NCBI GenBank assembly: GCA_029204225.1
Contig: CM055097.1
Span: forward strand, 65,110,540 to 65,174,539
DNA from: Diphasiastrum complanatum
Taxonomy: Eukaryota; Streptophyta; Lycopodiopsida; Lycopodiales; Lycopodiaceae
Direction: 5' to 3'
Length of the DNA: 64,000 nucleotides
Below the pieces are notes generated by a model, which saw only the letters and a list, made by a program, of their open reading frames with translations, made no database searches and was not told the DNA's origin. How positions within the stretch are numbered: position 1 is the first letter of the stretch; each line of letters begins with the position of its first letter. The translations under genes were made by a program, and so were the position numbers. Below, piece by piece: positions 10,908 to 22,499 of the stretch.

Positions 10908-11660
10908 TTCTCCAAGCATGGGATTCCATACCAACCTTCAAATCAATCCCCTAGATAGTAGTCGTGGTGTCCCATCCATCCAACACAAGAGATGCCTCAT
11001 CTACAAATAGATGGTTCTATAAGCTCTTTGATTTGTTCAAGCATCAACTAATCAATAGCACAACCAATACCAAGCCCTTGTAAGGATAGCCACATCCTTG
11101 GCTATCCACCTACACTTTGCAATCAAGTGTAGCTGACTCTTGCTCCAGACATTCATCTCAAGCCATCCCCTTATTGTTAGAATCCAGCTCCACCCAACTA
11201 TGCTTGATCTTGAATTGACTTCAACTCCACTTCATTCAGTACCTAACCTCACTAGGATTCAAAAACCAAGGTTAGATGTAGACTAATTCTCATTAGTCAA
11301 GGACATAACAGATTATTTGTAATTCCTTATAGAATCATCCTATGGATGATTGTAAAGAGATCATAGTTGGAGATTGATGTATGTTGTTTAGTTTCTTGTC
11401 CACTATTTGTCATAGGTGATATTTTCTTCATGTCATGCTCCGATCGTAACTACAGAGCAAATAACACTTATCCTAATTATGACCATGAAAAAATGCAAGA
11501 ACAATCATACAATGATTGACGCTAGTTTAACAACGACATTCCATTTGCTCTCATTCACATTCATCAGATTTGTTTGCATTACCAGCAGCTTCACTTCATG
11601 ATTTATCATTGTTTGCATTCTCCAAAAGTTCACTTCTCAAAAATTTTAATTATGAGAAAC
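10908..11660. other. Unassigned DNA
   Basis: I see no gene, repeat pair or transposon motif here. The short plus-strand frame at 11416-11601 looks like chance. Confidence 0.5.
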
Positions 11661-11990
11661 TTAAGTAGCAATTTGCCAAGGATAATAAGGACTTGAAAGA
11701 AAGCTGCCTACCACATCACCTGCGATCAGAGCACAAGGAAATGTGATGTTGCGAAACGTGTCAACCGCCTTTTTGAATGCATCCAGTGCCTGAGCCTCCA
11801 GATGCTTGAGCCTTGCATCCCTAAATTGCTTGTTCCACTCGTTCACGTCCAAGAGCTCCTTTGTATCACTTGCAACGCTTTCAGCACGAACCCTAGGTGG
11901 TCTACTGAGAGGTCTCCGAGTGTGTGGTTGTATCACTGTCTCTTGTGGATACACCAAGTTTAAATGCATGCGTTTGGTATACCTGTTCAA
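11661..11990 (-). CDS. Possible host exon, unrecognised
   Basis: The minus-strand frame reads smoothly in its central part: RRPLSRPPRVRAE, KELLDVNEWNKQFRDARL, LEAQALDAFKKAVDTFRN and CALIAGDVV. This balanced, partly amphipathic stretch is unlike the transposon proteins around it. A possible splice donor (GCAG followed by GTGATG) lies near 11721, so the true exon could stop there and the residues after CALIAG could be intron. I do not recognise the family. No partner exon is clear in the flanks, so this may be one exon of a longer gene, a gene relic or chance. RNA evidence would decide. Confidence 0.3.
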   Translation of the reverse strand: MNRYTKRMHLNLVYPQETVIQPHTRRPLSRPPRVRAESVASDTKELLDVNEWNKQFRDARLKHLEAQALDAFKKAVDTFRNITFPCALIAGDVVGSFLSSPYYPWQIAT

Positions 11991-12510
11991 TCATTTACAG
12001 CAGCGTCTTAATCATCTCGCACAAAAACGTTAGTGGGCCTGTTTCTGGACTTTGCCTCCTTTGTTTGATTTCTCTCTTATCTGATACGGCTGTTCTACGT
12101 TCTTTGACAAGCAAAAACCAAAAATCAGCAAAGTTGCTTGCTTACAGATGAGCTTGCAATAATGAGAGTTCATATGCCACTCCAAGCTACAGCAGCATCT
12201 TACGGATGATTAAATAATACCAAAGAGTTGAGCTACGAAGCATACATTACATGGAATCAAATGATGGCATTCAGCTGCAGACTTTACTGCCATAGAGCAT
12301 GTAATGGAGTTCATAGCTTTTGCAGGCACAGAAACGCACCAAAACTGAAAAATACTCACTGAAGCGACAACAAAGACCGAGACAACAACAAAGAGAAATA
12401 ACGCACAGTTAAGTGTGACAGTTCATGGATGAGCTCATGGAAGAAGCAGAGGCAACAATTCAGGAGAAAATTGTCAAATAGAATTGAGCAATTCCCCAAA
12501 TTCGATTGCG

Positions 12511-12709
12511 AAGGAAAAAGCTGGAGTCTCGCAACATCAAGCCACATACTTAGTGATAACAGACAGAAAGGCTTTGGGCAAACGCAAATTGCATGAGAAA
12601 AAACAAGGCAAGGAAAAGCTGGAGTCTCGCGTCAAGCCATATACTTACCAATACAGACAGAAAGGCTATGGGCAAACGCAAATTGAACGAGAAAAAACAA
12701 GACGAAACG
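12511..12709. repeat. Two-copy tandem repeat, period about 99 bp
   Basis: AAGGAAAAAGCTGGAGTCTC at 12511 returns at about 12610, and GACAGAAAGGCT..GGGCAAACGC recurs in step. The two units are roughly 90 percent alike. No gene is assigned to it. Confidence 0.8.
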
Positions 12710-12940
12710 TACCCGCAGAACGGGAGTGGGATCGATCGCAATTGGAACTGAGAGAAGGTTTGAGATGATGAAGGAATTAGAGGCGCAGCTCCCGCCATCG
12801 CCATCACTTTCGCCATCGCCACACCACACTACGCTAGTAGCATGTAGTAGAAGAAGAGATTCCAACAAATCAAAACACCCGCCCCCCCCCCCCACACTAC
12901 ATTTATAATGTTTTGATGTGAATACCCCATTTTTAGGTGA

Positions 12941-13041
12941 GGGGAAGGCCCTTGCCTCTCTGCTGGGAGGGCCCTTGCCCCGCCCCGCCCTCGGGCAAGG
13001 CCCGACCTGCACGGAAGGCCCAAGGGGATCGGGCCTTCCCC
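12941..13041. repeat. GC-rich inverted repeat block
   Basis: GGGGAAGGCCC at 12941-12951 is the exact reverse complement of GGGCCTTCCCC at 13031-13041. The segment between them is very GC-rich (GCCCTTGCCCCGCCCCGCCC) in an AT-rich neighbourhood and contains a second imperfect stem. A run of C lies just upstream near 12882-12894. It could be a small transposable element or a captured fragment of different base composition. Confidence 0.7.
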
Positions 13042-13389
13042 TGCGTAATGGCATGTCTGAGATTTTTCTTTTTCATGGATTTTGTCAGAATCGCTGATGC
13101 ATTTATTTAAGAAGGAGAATTTTGGACAAAACTACTGGTTACTTCATATCCAAGCAAATTCCACCTCTGGAGGTGCATAAAAAATACGAAGAAAAATTGA
13201 AGACTTGGCATTACATTGGTTTTTGACACTTTGTCTCGCCCTTTTCTTCGTGGTCTCCCATGTTCTAAGCCTTGCCAAATTAGATGTTGGGCAACATAAC
13301 ATCTCCTTTTCACATTTGGGTGGTGAGTGTTTAGTGGAGACATGCAAGTTGATTGACCGAGTGTAGATCTCTATCATGTCATTGATCTT

Positions 13390-13560
13390 TTTTTTTGGCC
13401 TTGCCCTGCAAAGGCAATACTATGTGGTGAGGTTGGTCAATGGAGTTTCAAGAAAAGTCAACATTAAAGGCTAAATGGTTGTGGTGGACTTAACATTTAA
13501 GGTTTGCACCTTTGTGGGAGGAGGCTTGAAATAACATGTATGCATAAGAAAAAGTAGAAA
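13390..13560 (+). repeat. Dispersed repeat, inverted partner at 17440-17578
   Basis: GGTCAATGGAGTT and AAAAGTCAACATTAAA here are found in reverse complement just before the LTR of element C. The pair marks a non-coding repeat family of unknown type. Confidence 0.55.
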
Positions 13561-13991
13561 TGATCTGCAATCAAGGAAGGCATGAATAGCATGATCGTTC
13601 TTGATTGTTTCCATAAGCGAAAATTAGCCAAAAAGCATGTAGTTTGCATGAGGAACGAGTGGCATAGGAAGGAATGCATGGAACACCTCATTGGTGCATG
13701 ATTAGTGTTGAAATTAAAGCAAATAGATATCAACAGCTTTTCAGCTTTTTGAAAATCAGTTACGTGAGAGAGATTAAATATTTGGAAATAAAGTTCAAGG
13801 AAGTCTAATTTGCACAACCTGAATTTTTAGATACAATGGCAGAGCTCTCCATTGCAATTCTCTTCAACGCAACTCTTCAGAGTCCGAATTTGTAATTCTG
13901 TTCAACGTAGCTTTTCAGAGCTAACGAGGAATGATTGGTCAGAGCGAGGCTGTAGATCCGAATGTTTTTTCTCATGTAAGGTGTGCTGCTA

Positions 13992-14116
13992 TGTGTAGAC
14001 ATGAAAGGGCAAATTATGTTTCTTAGATGTGTTTATAATCCAAAAGGAATGTTTTCCAACTACGGAGATGGAATGATGAGATTATTTCTCCTCTTCGATA
14101 CTGGATGATGATTGCT
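13992..14116 (+). repeat. Dispersed repeat, direct partner at 15306-15431
   Basis: GTGTAGACATGAAAG, TATAATCCAAAAGGAA and AGATG-AAT-ATGA blocks occur in the same order at both places with scattered differences. The function is not known. Confidence 0.65.
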
Positions 14117-14119
14117 CTC

Positions 14120-15481
14120 ATGCATTTGATTTTTGTTCTGCATGTCATATTCTTCTTCTTTCAATTAGAATTCGCTTGTAACTCCACTCATTACTTTTAC
14201 GGAGATATAAGGACTACTTAATAATATAGTATTACTACCAGGCGTAAACCTTTGTTCACAACCGCTTTATTGGTAGATAGATGAGCGAGTATGCCATCTG
14301 GATCGCCCATGTAACCTTGTTGTGTGCAATGCCAGGACCCATTGCTGAAGTTAGCTAGGATATTAGCGTAGAACAAGACCCATATAAAATTAAGCATAAG
14401 TACAGTTGCGTACTAAATCAGACATAGCATTTGCAAGTGCATGCAACTACAAGAATCGTAAAGACAAAGAGATCGTGCAATGAAATTCTCCAGATCATGC
14501 ATTGAACGGAGTAAAGTGAAATATCAAGTAGTAGCACGGAGGATGTAAAAGAGTGTAAATCTCAATTTAAGTATTGTGAAAACTCTTGGCCCCATGATTT
14601 TCTCATAATCTAGATTGCTAAATTTTGTTGGCCAATAGTTTGCATGATGGAAGGACCTTCTTCATCCCTGAATTCACCTTCAGTTAACCAAAAAGACAAT
14701 TCATGGTCTTAAATATGCTTTCCTTTGGATTGCATTTATCTGGTTACGGTTACCAAGAAACTAAGGGAAGCTTTTTTACAATATTTGCATTCTTGTTGAC
14801 AGTTTTCTGTACTGTTTACGCATGCAGAAGCAGGGTTGGAAAAAGCTATTGGCATATGTTGGTCTTGGGTTTCTGGTGTGCATAGCTTATATAGATCCTA
14901 GAAATTGTGAGTAGCTTGCCAGAGGACCTTAACATTGATGCTATTCTCACATAAAGGAAGAAAGCGCTTCGGCCTCATTCTAATAGCTATACTTGAAATT
15001 AGTGGTTGTATAAAGAAAGTTAAACTTAGAAACTTCAGTGTTATGTTTCAGTATGATAATCTATGCCAATATCCATAACTGGTAGGTAGGTCGAGTTTAA
15101 ATTGAAAAGGATCTTTCGACTTCATTCTAGTAACTATACTTGAAATTACACTTAGGAGTTCAACGCTTAGTTTAAGTATGATAATCTATGCCAATTCTCA
15201 TAACAATAAGGCGGGTTGAGTCCGACCTGTAGAGATCCCAAAAATCTTATTCTTGTTATTTATTTTGTTTTGTGCATTTTAGAACTTGAGTTCTAGTGCT
15301 AGTCTGTGTAGACATGAAAGCGCAAATCATGTTTTTATGCAAGATGCGTTGTATAATCCAAAAGGAAAGTTGTCCATCTTCGAAGATGAAATAATGAAGT
15401 GATTTTTTCTGTTCGATAGTAGATGATGGTTCCCGCCTGTAGAGATCTCATAAATTTTATTTTTGGCCTTGTCTTGCAAAA
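14120..15481. repeat. Unassigned DNA with a diverged duplication
   Basis: No gene is seen. Within it, 14967-15079 and 15114-15204 share ATAGCTATACTTGAAATTA and GTATGATAATCTATGCCAAT blocks, a local duplication of about 100 bp. The second member of the 13992 repeat lies at 15306-15431. Confidence 0.5.
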
Positions 15482-16352
15482 AGCACAATGATGACTGTGC
15501 TTAACAGGAACGTGGATTACTTAGAGAACGGAGGTTGCGAGCTGTTCTTTTTGGTTTTAAATGATTATCAGTGTAGGAGTCTTAGACTGCCATGAAAGAG
15601 AGATTGTTGAAAAACGATTAGGCGTCTCAGACAGCCATGCAATCCTCTAATACTGATAATCTGATTAAGAAGAGAATGTGGAACTAATTCAGGCGTTAGA
15701 GACAGCCGTATATTTCTCCTTATGTTGATGTTTGTGCAAGAGGAGTGAGAGTTAATGTCATTCAACAAGAATGCAAAAAGAATGTAAAACAATAGTGCAT
15801 CTGTTTAATTAAAGTTGTAGCAACAACGATCAGACCACAATATAATTGTGCTAATAAGCGCATGATCCTACTTACAGATTCAAAACAATTGCTAAAGTTC
15901 TGAATATCTCTCTCTATATATATATATAATCACTAACTCTGAGAAGTCAGCTACTGAAAGACATGTCTCTGTCGTTTAATCTCTGTCAGATCATCCTCTG
16001 ATATATGATGGCTTGTCATATCTTCAATCGCTCATTTACATTTATAGCAACTTGAAGATCTTGCATTATTCTAGCTTTACATTTACAAAATTGCTTAACA
16101 GCTGATTAACTGACTAATTAGAATAGTTGTTAGTGGAGCGTGAAGATGTAGACAGCCTGTGAGGAATCCTGTGTATTTTTGCAGAGTGTCGGGTTTTTCG
16201 CATGTGTAGAATCTCGTGTAAAACTGTAGTGTCGGGTTTTTTGTCTGTGTAGAAACTCGTGTAAAATTGTAGTGTCATCTTTTTTGCAAAGTGTCGTCTG
16301 TCATAAACTGCATGTAAAAATGCAGTGTCGTTTTTTTTGCAAATTGTCAATC
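15482..16352 (-). repeat. LTR fragment of copia family C, inverted copy
   Basis: The reverse complement of this segment matches the family C 5' LTR from about 17925 to 18565, including the array of GACACT..TTTTACA..ACACAGGCGAAAAACC units, the TA-rich run and the ACTCCTACACTGATAAT block. Both ends are truncated. It carries 261 bp at 15585-15845 that the plus-strand LTR lacks. It forms an inverted pair with element C, about 1.2 kb apart. Confidence 0.8.
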
Positions 16353-16499
16353 CTTCATATTTTTCGGTCCACATATTATTTTTTCAACCCTCTTCAAAAT
16401 ATCGATCCTTTATATTTTTCCAATCCTTCGTATTAACGGTTGTTGTACGACTCATTAATACTTTCGACGATTATTAAAACGAGAATATTAGTTGTCCTA

Positions 16500-16990
16500 G
16501 GCTGATGTCATGAAAATCTAGAGCGATTAAGAATTGCTTTTCCAATCTAGTTCGATCTTCTTGGAGGTGGTGTCGATTGATGATGCAATCCTCGGCTGTG
16601 TGGCCCATGAATAGTAGCAACATCTTCTTCTGATTCAATGTTAAATAGTTGATCAACTCTCGACATGCTTGAACCAGAGGCTTGAATTGTTGTGTCGTAG
16701 GAAAGGGATGTCAAAGGTTTGCATGGAACTTTGCTCTAGCCTTTGAAGTCGATGAACTGACCCTCGATAAAGACTTTATCCCTGCTGAATATAATCTACT
16801 GGGTATTGGAGTGTAAGTGTTGTAAGAGGAAGTATAACCAACAAGGATGGTTTGAGAGTTTGGAAGTCGAATTTCTTCCTTGTCTCCTTCAGGATCTACG
16901 CGTAGGCGATGCATCCAAACACTCGTAGGTTCTTCATTGAAGGCTTCGATCATGTCCAAACCTCACAAGGTTTCTTTCTTGAGAGGGCTC
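16500..16990 (-). pseudogene. Copia integrase C-terminus fragment
   Basis: Minus-strand translation shows SMKNLRVFGCIAYA and RKKFDFQTLK, the standard copia motif of the integrase C-terminal region. A linker with SRVDQLFNIESEED follows. Several stops interrupt it and no RT follows. It is a short fragment of an older copia copy lying between the inverted LTR and element C. Confidence 0.6.
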
Positions 16991-17578
16991 TGGTTGAACA
17001 TCTATTTTGGATGTATATGTCTTGCAAAACAAAACACAATCACAAAATTGTATTTGATAGAGATCAATTATCATTGGTGAAAACTTACTGATGAATTATA
17101 TATCTCACAAAAGGTGTAATAACTACAATTGCATAGCTCAAGTAAAAACAAAACACAATATATGAGCTTTGACCATATTTGATACTATTTTCTAATGACA
17201 CAGTGAAGTGCTAGGAGATGGATAAAAGATAAAATTTACTGAAACCTTTTCAATGTAAATTTTGAATTACAAAGTTGGCCTTTTTTGTTATTCAATATTT
17301 TTGCCTCCCAACTCCTAGTGTGCTGATCATCTCACAAAAAAAGCAAGTGCATGGACATAAATCCAACTTGCAGCATAATCAAAGTGCACGCACAACTGCC
17401 CACTACTTTTATCAAGGAAAAAAAATTACCATGTACAATTAGGTATATTAAAACAACACATGTATTCATAAATGCATGCTACTTTGGCCCTCAACTAAGG
17501 TTCACGTCTTAAAACTTTGGGCCACTGCCACAGATTGATTTTTAATGTTGACTTTTTTCTAACTCCATTGACCGACCT
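16991..17578. other. Unassigned DNA left of element C
   Basis: AT-rich, with no coding motif. The last 140 bp are the inverted partner of the 13390-13560 repeat. Confidence 0.45.
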
Positions 17579-18638
17579 TGTTGGAATTTAATCTAACACC
17601 TACTCATCCCAACAGCCCTTCTTCCTTCTCTAATTTTTTACTCTCTCAAATGAAACCTACAGAAAATGAACGGTTTTTCAATAATATGCATATTTGAACT
17701 GATTGTCGCTAAAGTCTGCACTTTTACTCTGGTTTTTCCACATGCGAAAAACCTGACACCTGACATTGTCGCCATTTTACATTCAGGCCATCATGAGCAG
17801 CTAAGTGTTTTGCGACACTGATCCTAATTTGGTCTTTAGGCCCTTTAGGCACTTCCAGAAATGCGACACTATTTTATGAAAAATGTGACACTGCATTTTT
17901 TCTCGCATTTTCTGACAGGCGACAATTTGCAAAAAAGCGACACTGCATCTTTACATGCAGTTTATGACAGGCGACAATTTGCAAAAAAGATGACATTGCA
18001 GTTTTACACGAGTTTCTACACAGGCGAAAAACCCGACACTGTAGTTTTACACATGCTTCTACACAGGCGAAAAACCCAACACTATAGTTTTGCACGAGAT
18101 TCTACACAGACGAAAACTCGACACTCTGTATAAATACACATGATTCCTCACCAGTTGTCTACATCTTCACGCTCCAATAACAACTGTTCTAATTAGTCAG
18201 TTAATCAGCTGTTAAGCAATCTTGTAAATGTAAAGTTAGAATAATGCAAGCTCTTCCAGTTGCTATAAATGTAAATGAGTGATTGATGATTGACAAGTCA
18301 TCATATATCAGAGGATGATCTGACAGAGATTAAACGAACAGAACGGGTCTTTCAATAGCTGACTTCTCAGAGGTAGTGATTAGAGAGAGAGATATATATA
18401 TATATATATATTCAGAACTTTAGCAAATGTTTTGAATCTGTACGTAGGATCACGCGCTTACCAGCACAATAAGACTCCTACACTGATAATCCTTTTAAAC
18501 CAAAAAGAACAGCTCGCAACCGCCGTTCTCTAAGTAATCCAAGTTCTTTTTAAGCATATTCATCATTGTGCTTTCATTAATCATCTTTCTTTTTCTGTTG
18601 GCATCACCGTCCGTCACAAACACAAACTACCGCCAACA
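17579..18638 (+). repeat. 5' LTR of element C
   Basis: It begins TGTTGGAATTTAATC and ends CCGCCAACA just before the primer site. From about 17870 to 18130 it holds a run of related units of about 40 bp built on GCGACACTGCA and ACACAGGCGAAAAACCCGAC, the sort of array that sets transcription in copia U3 regions. A GA/TA microsatellite lies at about 18384-18413. Confidence 0.85.
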
Positions 18639-18642
18639 GATG

Positions 18643-18654
18643 TGGTATCATAGC
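18643..18654 (+). promoter_or_regulatory. Primer binding site of element C
   Basis: TGGTATCATAGC differs by one base from the copia tRNA-Met primer site and follows the LTR end by four bases. Confidence 0.8.
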
Positions 18655-18757
18655 ACTGGTTTATTGGATCGCTAGAGTCTAGGATTTATAATAGAACTTA
18701 ATACATTTTTATTTCATAAGGGCTAGTTCATTCTGTTTGTGTTCAGTCTCTGTTCTA

Positions 18758-20870
18758 ATGGAAGGTTCAACCTCAGAAATCCACTTGATTAACAAATTCA
18801 ATGGAGATGACTTCCACATGTGGAAATTCAAGATGAAGATGATCTTAATCGAGAAGGAGCTATGAGGATACGTAAACAGTTTTATAGCCAGACCGGTAGA
18901 ACTAGAATTGCTTCCAGCACGGAAAGCAAAGTATGGCAAAGCACTTGCCATTGTATCCTTGAATCTGAAGGACACTCAGATCACTCACATATCAAACAAC
19001 ACCACCTCCAAAGAAGCGTGGGATATCCTAACAAGTATCTACGATACTTCAGATGTATTGACTCGTCTCTTTCTAAGGAAGAAGGTACTTACACTCAAGA
19101 TGAGCGAAGGCACCTCAGTCAGCGATCACCTGAATGAATTCAAATAGTTATCGAATCAACTTGCTGCTATAGGTTCCCCTATTTCAAAAGAAAACTCAAC
19201 TATGTCTCTTCTCGCCACTCTTCCATCCTCCTACGACAACCTAGTATTGCTTCTGAGCAATAGTCATGCACTGTCTCTCCTGACAGAAAGCCTATTGCAG
19301 GAAGAAGTTATGAGAAAAAGCTTATCTACAATGAGTACCAAGTCAATGGCGTTGTACTCTAATAAGCAACAATCCAATAAGAAGAAGAACTTCAAGGATA
19401 AGAAGACAAAGGCGGAGCAGCTAGTCTCAACACAACAACAACAACAACAACACAATCAACCATCATCCAAGACCAGGCTCTTTTGCAGGTATTGCAAAAG
19501 ATCCAATCACGACATAAAGGATTGTCGCATCCTCAAGCACAATGAAGCGAGCAAGAAGATGCAACAGCACCAAGAGGGAGACTCTGACACTATCAGAAAT
19601 CCACAAGTAGAGGACAAGGCATTGATGGTACAAGATCAACCCAATAGAAATGCCTATCAATGGTATCTTGATTCAGGTGCTTCACAGCACATGACGCCAT
19701 GTAAGAATCTGTTTTCTACTCTCACATCAATGGACTCAAAGTACATTTTCTTTGGCGACTCAAGCTCCCACAAAGTCGAAGGCCAAGGCACTGTTCAACT
19801 ACAGTTCCCTGACGGAATCACTAGACAATTAGATGGTGTACTTTACGTACCCAAGTTAACAAAGAATTTATTATCTATTAGCAAGATCACTGATCAAGGT
19901 TATAGAGCTTTGTTTACTGCTAGTCGATGTACTATTTTTGATGAAAAATCCAATGAAATCCTCTCTGTACACAGAGAAGAAAATTTGTATATTCTGAGTC
20001 ACGATTGTGCATCTATGAGTAGTACAGATGCTCATGTTTGGCATCAAAGACTAGGTCATTTAAACATGTGTTCAATCTTGTACATGCATCATAACAAAAT
20101 GGTCAAGGACATGAATATCAATGTTGTTACCACAGCTAATCAGACTGTCTGTGAAAATTGTTTACTAGGAAAACAACCTAGAACTAAATTTTCAAGAGGA
20201 CAAGCCCGGAGAGTGAAGTCCATTATATCACTGATTCACAGTGACCTATGTGGTCCCATGAGCGTACCCTCTTTGGGTCAAGCTCTATATTTTATTACAT
20301 TTATTGATGACTTCTCCCGATTCACCAGAGTCATGTTCATAAAGAACAAGTCAGAAGCATTCAAATGCTACAAATAATTGCAATATGTTGAGAATCATAT
20401 TGGTCAGAGAATCAAGGCCCTGCGGTCTGATTCAGGAGGAGAATATCTATCAAATGAAATGGTGGACTACCTTTCATCATGTGGTGTGCACCATCAGTTC
20501 ACAACCAGCTACACTCCACAACAGAATGGCGTAGCTGAGTGAAAGAACAAAACATTATTGGAAGCTGTACGATCCATGACTGTTAACGCTCAATTACTCC
20601 ATAACTTTTGGACTGAAGCAATTTCTACAGCCTGCTATCTGCAAAATTATTCCAGCACGAAGGCAGTTGACTCCAAGACACCCTTTGAAGCCTACTACGG
20701 CTACAAACCAAGTCTGAAATACTTACATGTATTTGGATGTCTATGCTATGCTCGAACACCGTCTGATCTAAGAAAGAAGTTAGACAAGTATATCTTCATC
20801 GACTATTCAATGTCATATAAGGCATATTGTACCTATGATATTGATACAGGTCAGTCAGCCATGACGTTGT
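18758..20870 (+). pseudogene. gag, protease and integrase, element C
   Basis: A single frame starts at ATG 18758 (MEGSTSEIHLINKFNG). Gag has one CCHC knuckle (CRYCKRSNHDIKDC). The protease has YLDSGASQHMT with its Asp-Ser-Gly-Ala site intact. The pre-integrase region reads VWHQRLGHLN and ENCLLGKQ. The integrase has HSDLCGP, RSDSGGEY and NGVAE. Stops lie at 18863 (TGA for the Trp of ELWGYV), 19145, 20375, and after NGVAE where an Arg codon CGA became TGA. A frameshift near 20865 leads to the linker in another frame (RRSARQRHQPDRFV). All domains are in native order, but the chain is broken at least five times. Confidence 0.88.
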
Positions 20871-22190
20871 CTTTCTTGAAGACAAATTCCATTATTTCAA
20901 AGAGAAGCAGCCAATGCAGGAGTTTGTCACAGCACCTACATTCTCCATCGATAGACATTGACCTACGAATGTTCAAACGCAGGAGTTTGTCCCAACAATT
21001 CCATTTACCATCGATGGGCCTAGACCCACGACTCTTCATCAACCACAAGCTGAAGCTATCCCAATCACTTACACAAGAGAAACATCTACTCAAGCACCTA
21101 CAGTTCGAAGATCCGCAAGACAACGACATCAACCTGATCGTTTTGTCCCTCAGGCGTTCATCAGTCATGATGAACTTGCCACTGTTGCAGAAGAACTATC
21201 AATGCCCAATGCATACGAATGGAAAGCTGCGATGGATGCTGAGTACCATTCCTTGATGAAGAACAAGACCTGGAATCTTGTTAATCCTTCTGTAGGTATA
21301 AAGCCTATTGACATTTGAGCAAGTTTATGGAATAGATTACACTAACACCTTCAGTCCAGTGGTAAAGCATCAATCTATCCGCATCTTGCTGGCTATAGCT
21401 GCTGCAGAGGATTTGGACATTCACCAAATGGATGTCCAGACAGCATTCCTACACGGATATATACAAGAAGACATATTCATTTATCAACCAGAAGGTTACG
21501 TCCTTCAAGGCAAAGAGCATTTGGTATATAAATTGCATAAGGCATTATATGGTCTTAAGCAAGCTCCCAAGGACTGGTATGATAGAATAAACCACTTCTT
21601 GTTGCAGCATAACTTCACTTCTTGCTCCGTAGACTCTAATGTATATCTCAGACAAAAGGGGTCAAGCTATTTTATAATAGCACTATATGTTGATGATTCC
21701 TTAATTATCAGCAATTCAAATCAGTTATTACAAGAAACCAAATTTCTGCTTTCATCAAAATTTGAGATGACTCTGATTTAGGCCCAGTCCATTACCTACT
21801 CGATATGGAGATTCACAGAGATTGCGCAGGCAGAAGGATTACTATAAGCCAAGAGTCATATCTAGACAATGTACTTTGCATATATGGCATGGAGGACTGC
21901 AAGCCCATAGACACACCAATGGATCCAGGATGTAAGCTGTCCAAAGACATGTGCCCCAAAACTCAAGCAAATCAGCAAGAAGTGTGAATGTATCCTTATC
22001 AGTCCGTCATAGGATCTATAATGTATTCTATGGTCTACACATGACCTGATCTAGCATATGTAGTAAGCACACTATCTCAATACATGTCCAATCTAGGCTT
22101 ACAACATTGGAAAGCTCTACAATTAGTTTTGAGGTACAATCAAGCTTCAAAGCACTATGCTTTGAGCTACAATGGTAATACAGAAGCTGC
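20871..22190 (+). pseudogene. Reverse transcriptase and partial RNase H, element C
   Basis: After the linker (ELSMPNAYEWKAAMDAEYHS) the N-terminal RT fingers are missing near 21300. The frame then reads YGIDYTNTFSPVVKH, QMDVQTAFLHGYI, ALYGLKQAPKDWY and YVDD (near 21690). A frameshift near 21780 leads to ISQESYLDNVL and DTPMDPGCKLS, and then RNase H from GSIMYSM to SYNGNTEAA. RNase H ends there because of the fusion to the 3' LTR. Palm residues are present but the enzyme cannot be whole. Confidence 0.85.
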
Positions 22191-22195
22191 ACGCA

Positions 22196-22495
22196 CAACA
22201 ATCCTTCTTCCTTCTCTGATTTTTAACTTTCTCAAATAAAACCTGCATAATATGAACTGTTTTTCAACAGTCTGCATATTTAAACTGATTGTCGCTACAA
22301 TGTGCATTTTTACTCAGGCAAAAAACCCGACACCCGACACTATTGCCATTTTACCATCAGGCCATCCTGAGGAACTAAGTGTTTTGCGACACTAATCCTA
22401 AATTGGTTTTTAGGCCATTTAGGCACTTCCAGAAATGCAACACTATTTTGCGAAAAATGTGACACTGCATTTTTTCTCGCATTTTCTGATAGGCT
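22196..22495 (+). repeat. Truncated 3' LTR of element C
   Basis: It matches 17611-17925 of the 5' LTR (CCTTCTTCCTTCTCT, AGTGTTTTGCGACACT, TCTCGCATTTTCTGA). Its first 30 bp or so and everything after the first array units are missing. Confidence 0.85.
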
Positions 22496-22499
22496 AGAA

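Larger units (their letters stand above)
17579..22495 (+). mobile_element. Ty1/copia retrotransposon, element C (decayed)
   Basis: The element has a full 5' LTR, primer site, gag, protease, integrase and reverse transcriptase, then part of RNase H fused directly to the first 300 bp of a 3' LTR. Stops at 18863, 19145, 20375 and near 20539, plus frameshifts near 20865 and 21780 and an RT deletion near 21300, make it inactive. The fusion near 22196 removed the end of RNase H, the polypurine tract and the LTR start. Confidence 0.9.

Noticed and set aside
12632-13054. 140-residue minus-strand frame
   Set aside because: It crosses the tandem repeat and the GC-rich inverted repeat, with glycine, proline and arginine runs that reflect base composition rather than a protein family.
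14703-14885. 60-residue hydrophobic frame as a membrane peptide gene
   Set aside because: AT-rich DNA easily gives short Phe/Leu-rich frames; there is no supporting signal or neighbour.
17870-18130. CRISPR-like array
   Set aside because: The repeated units are degenerate, contiguous and inside a plant LTR; there are no spacers of fixed length.
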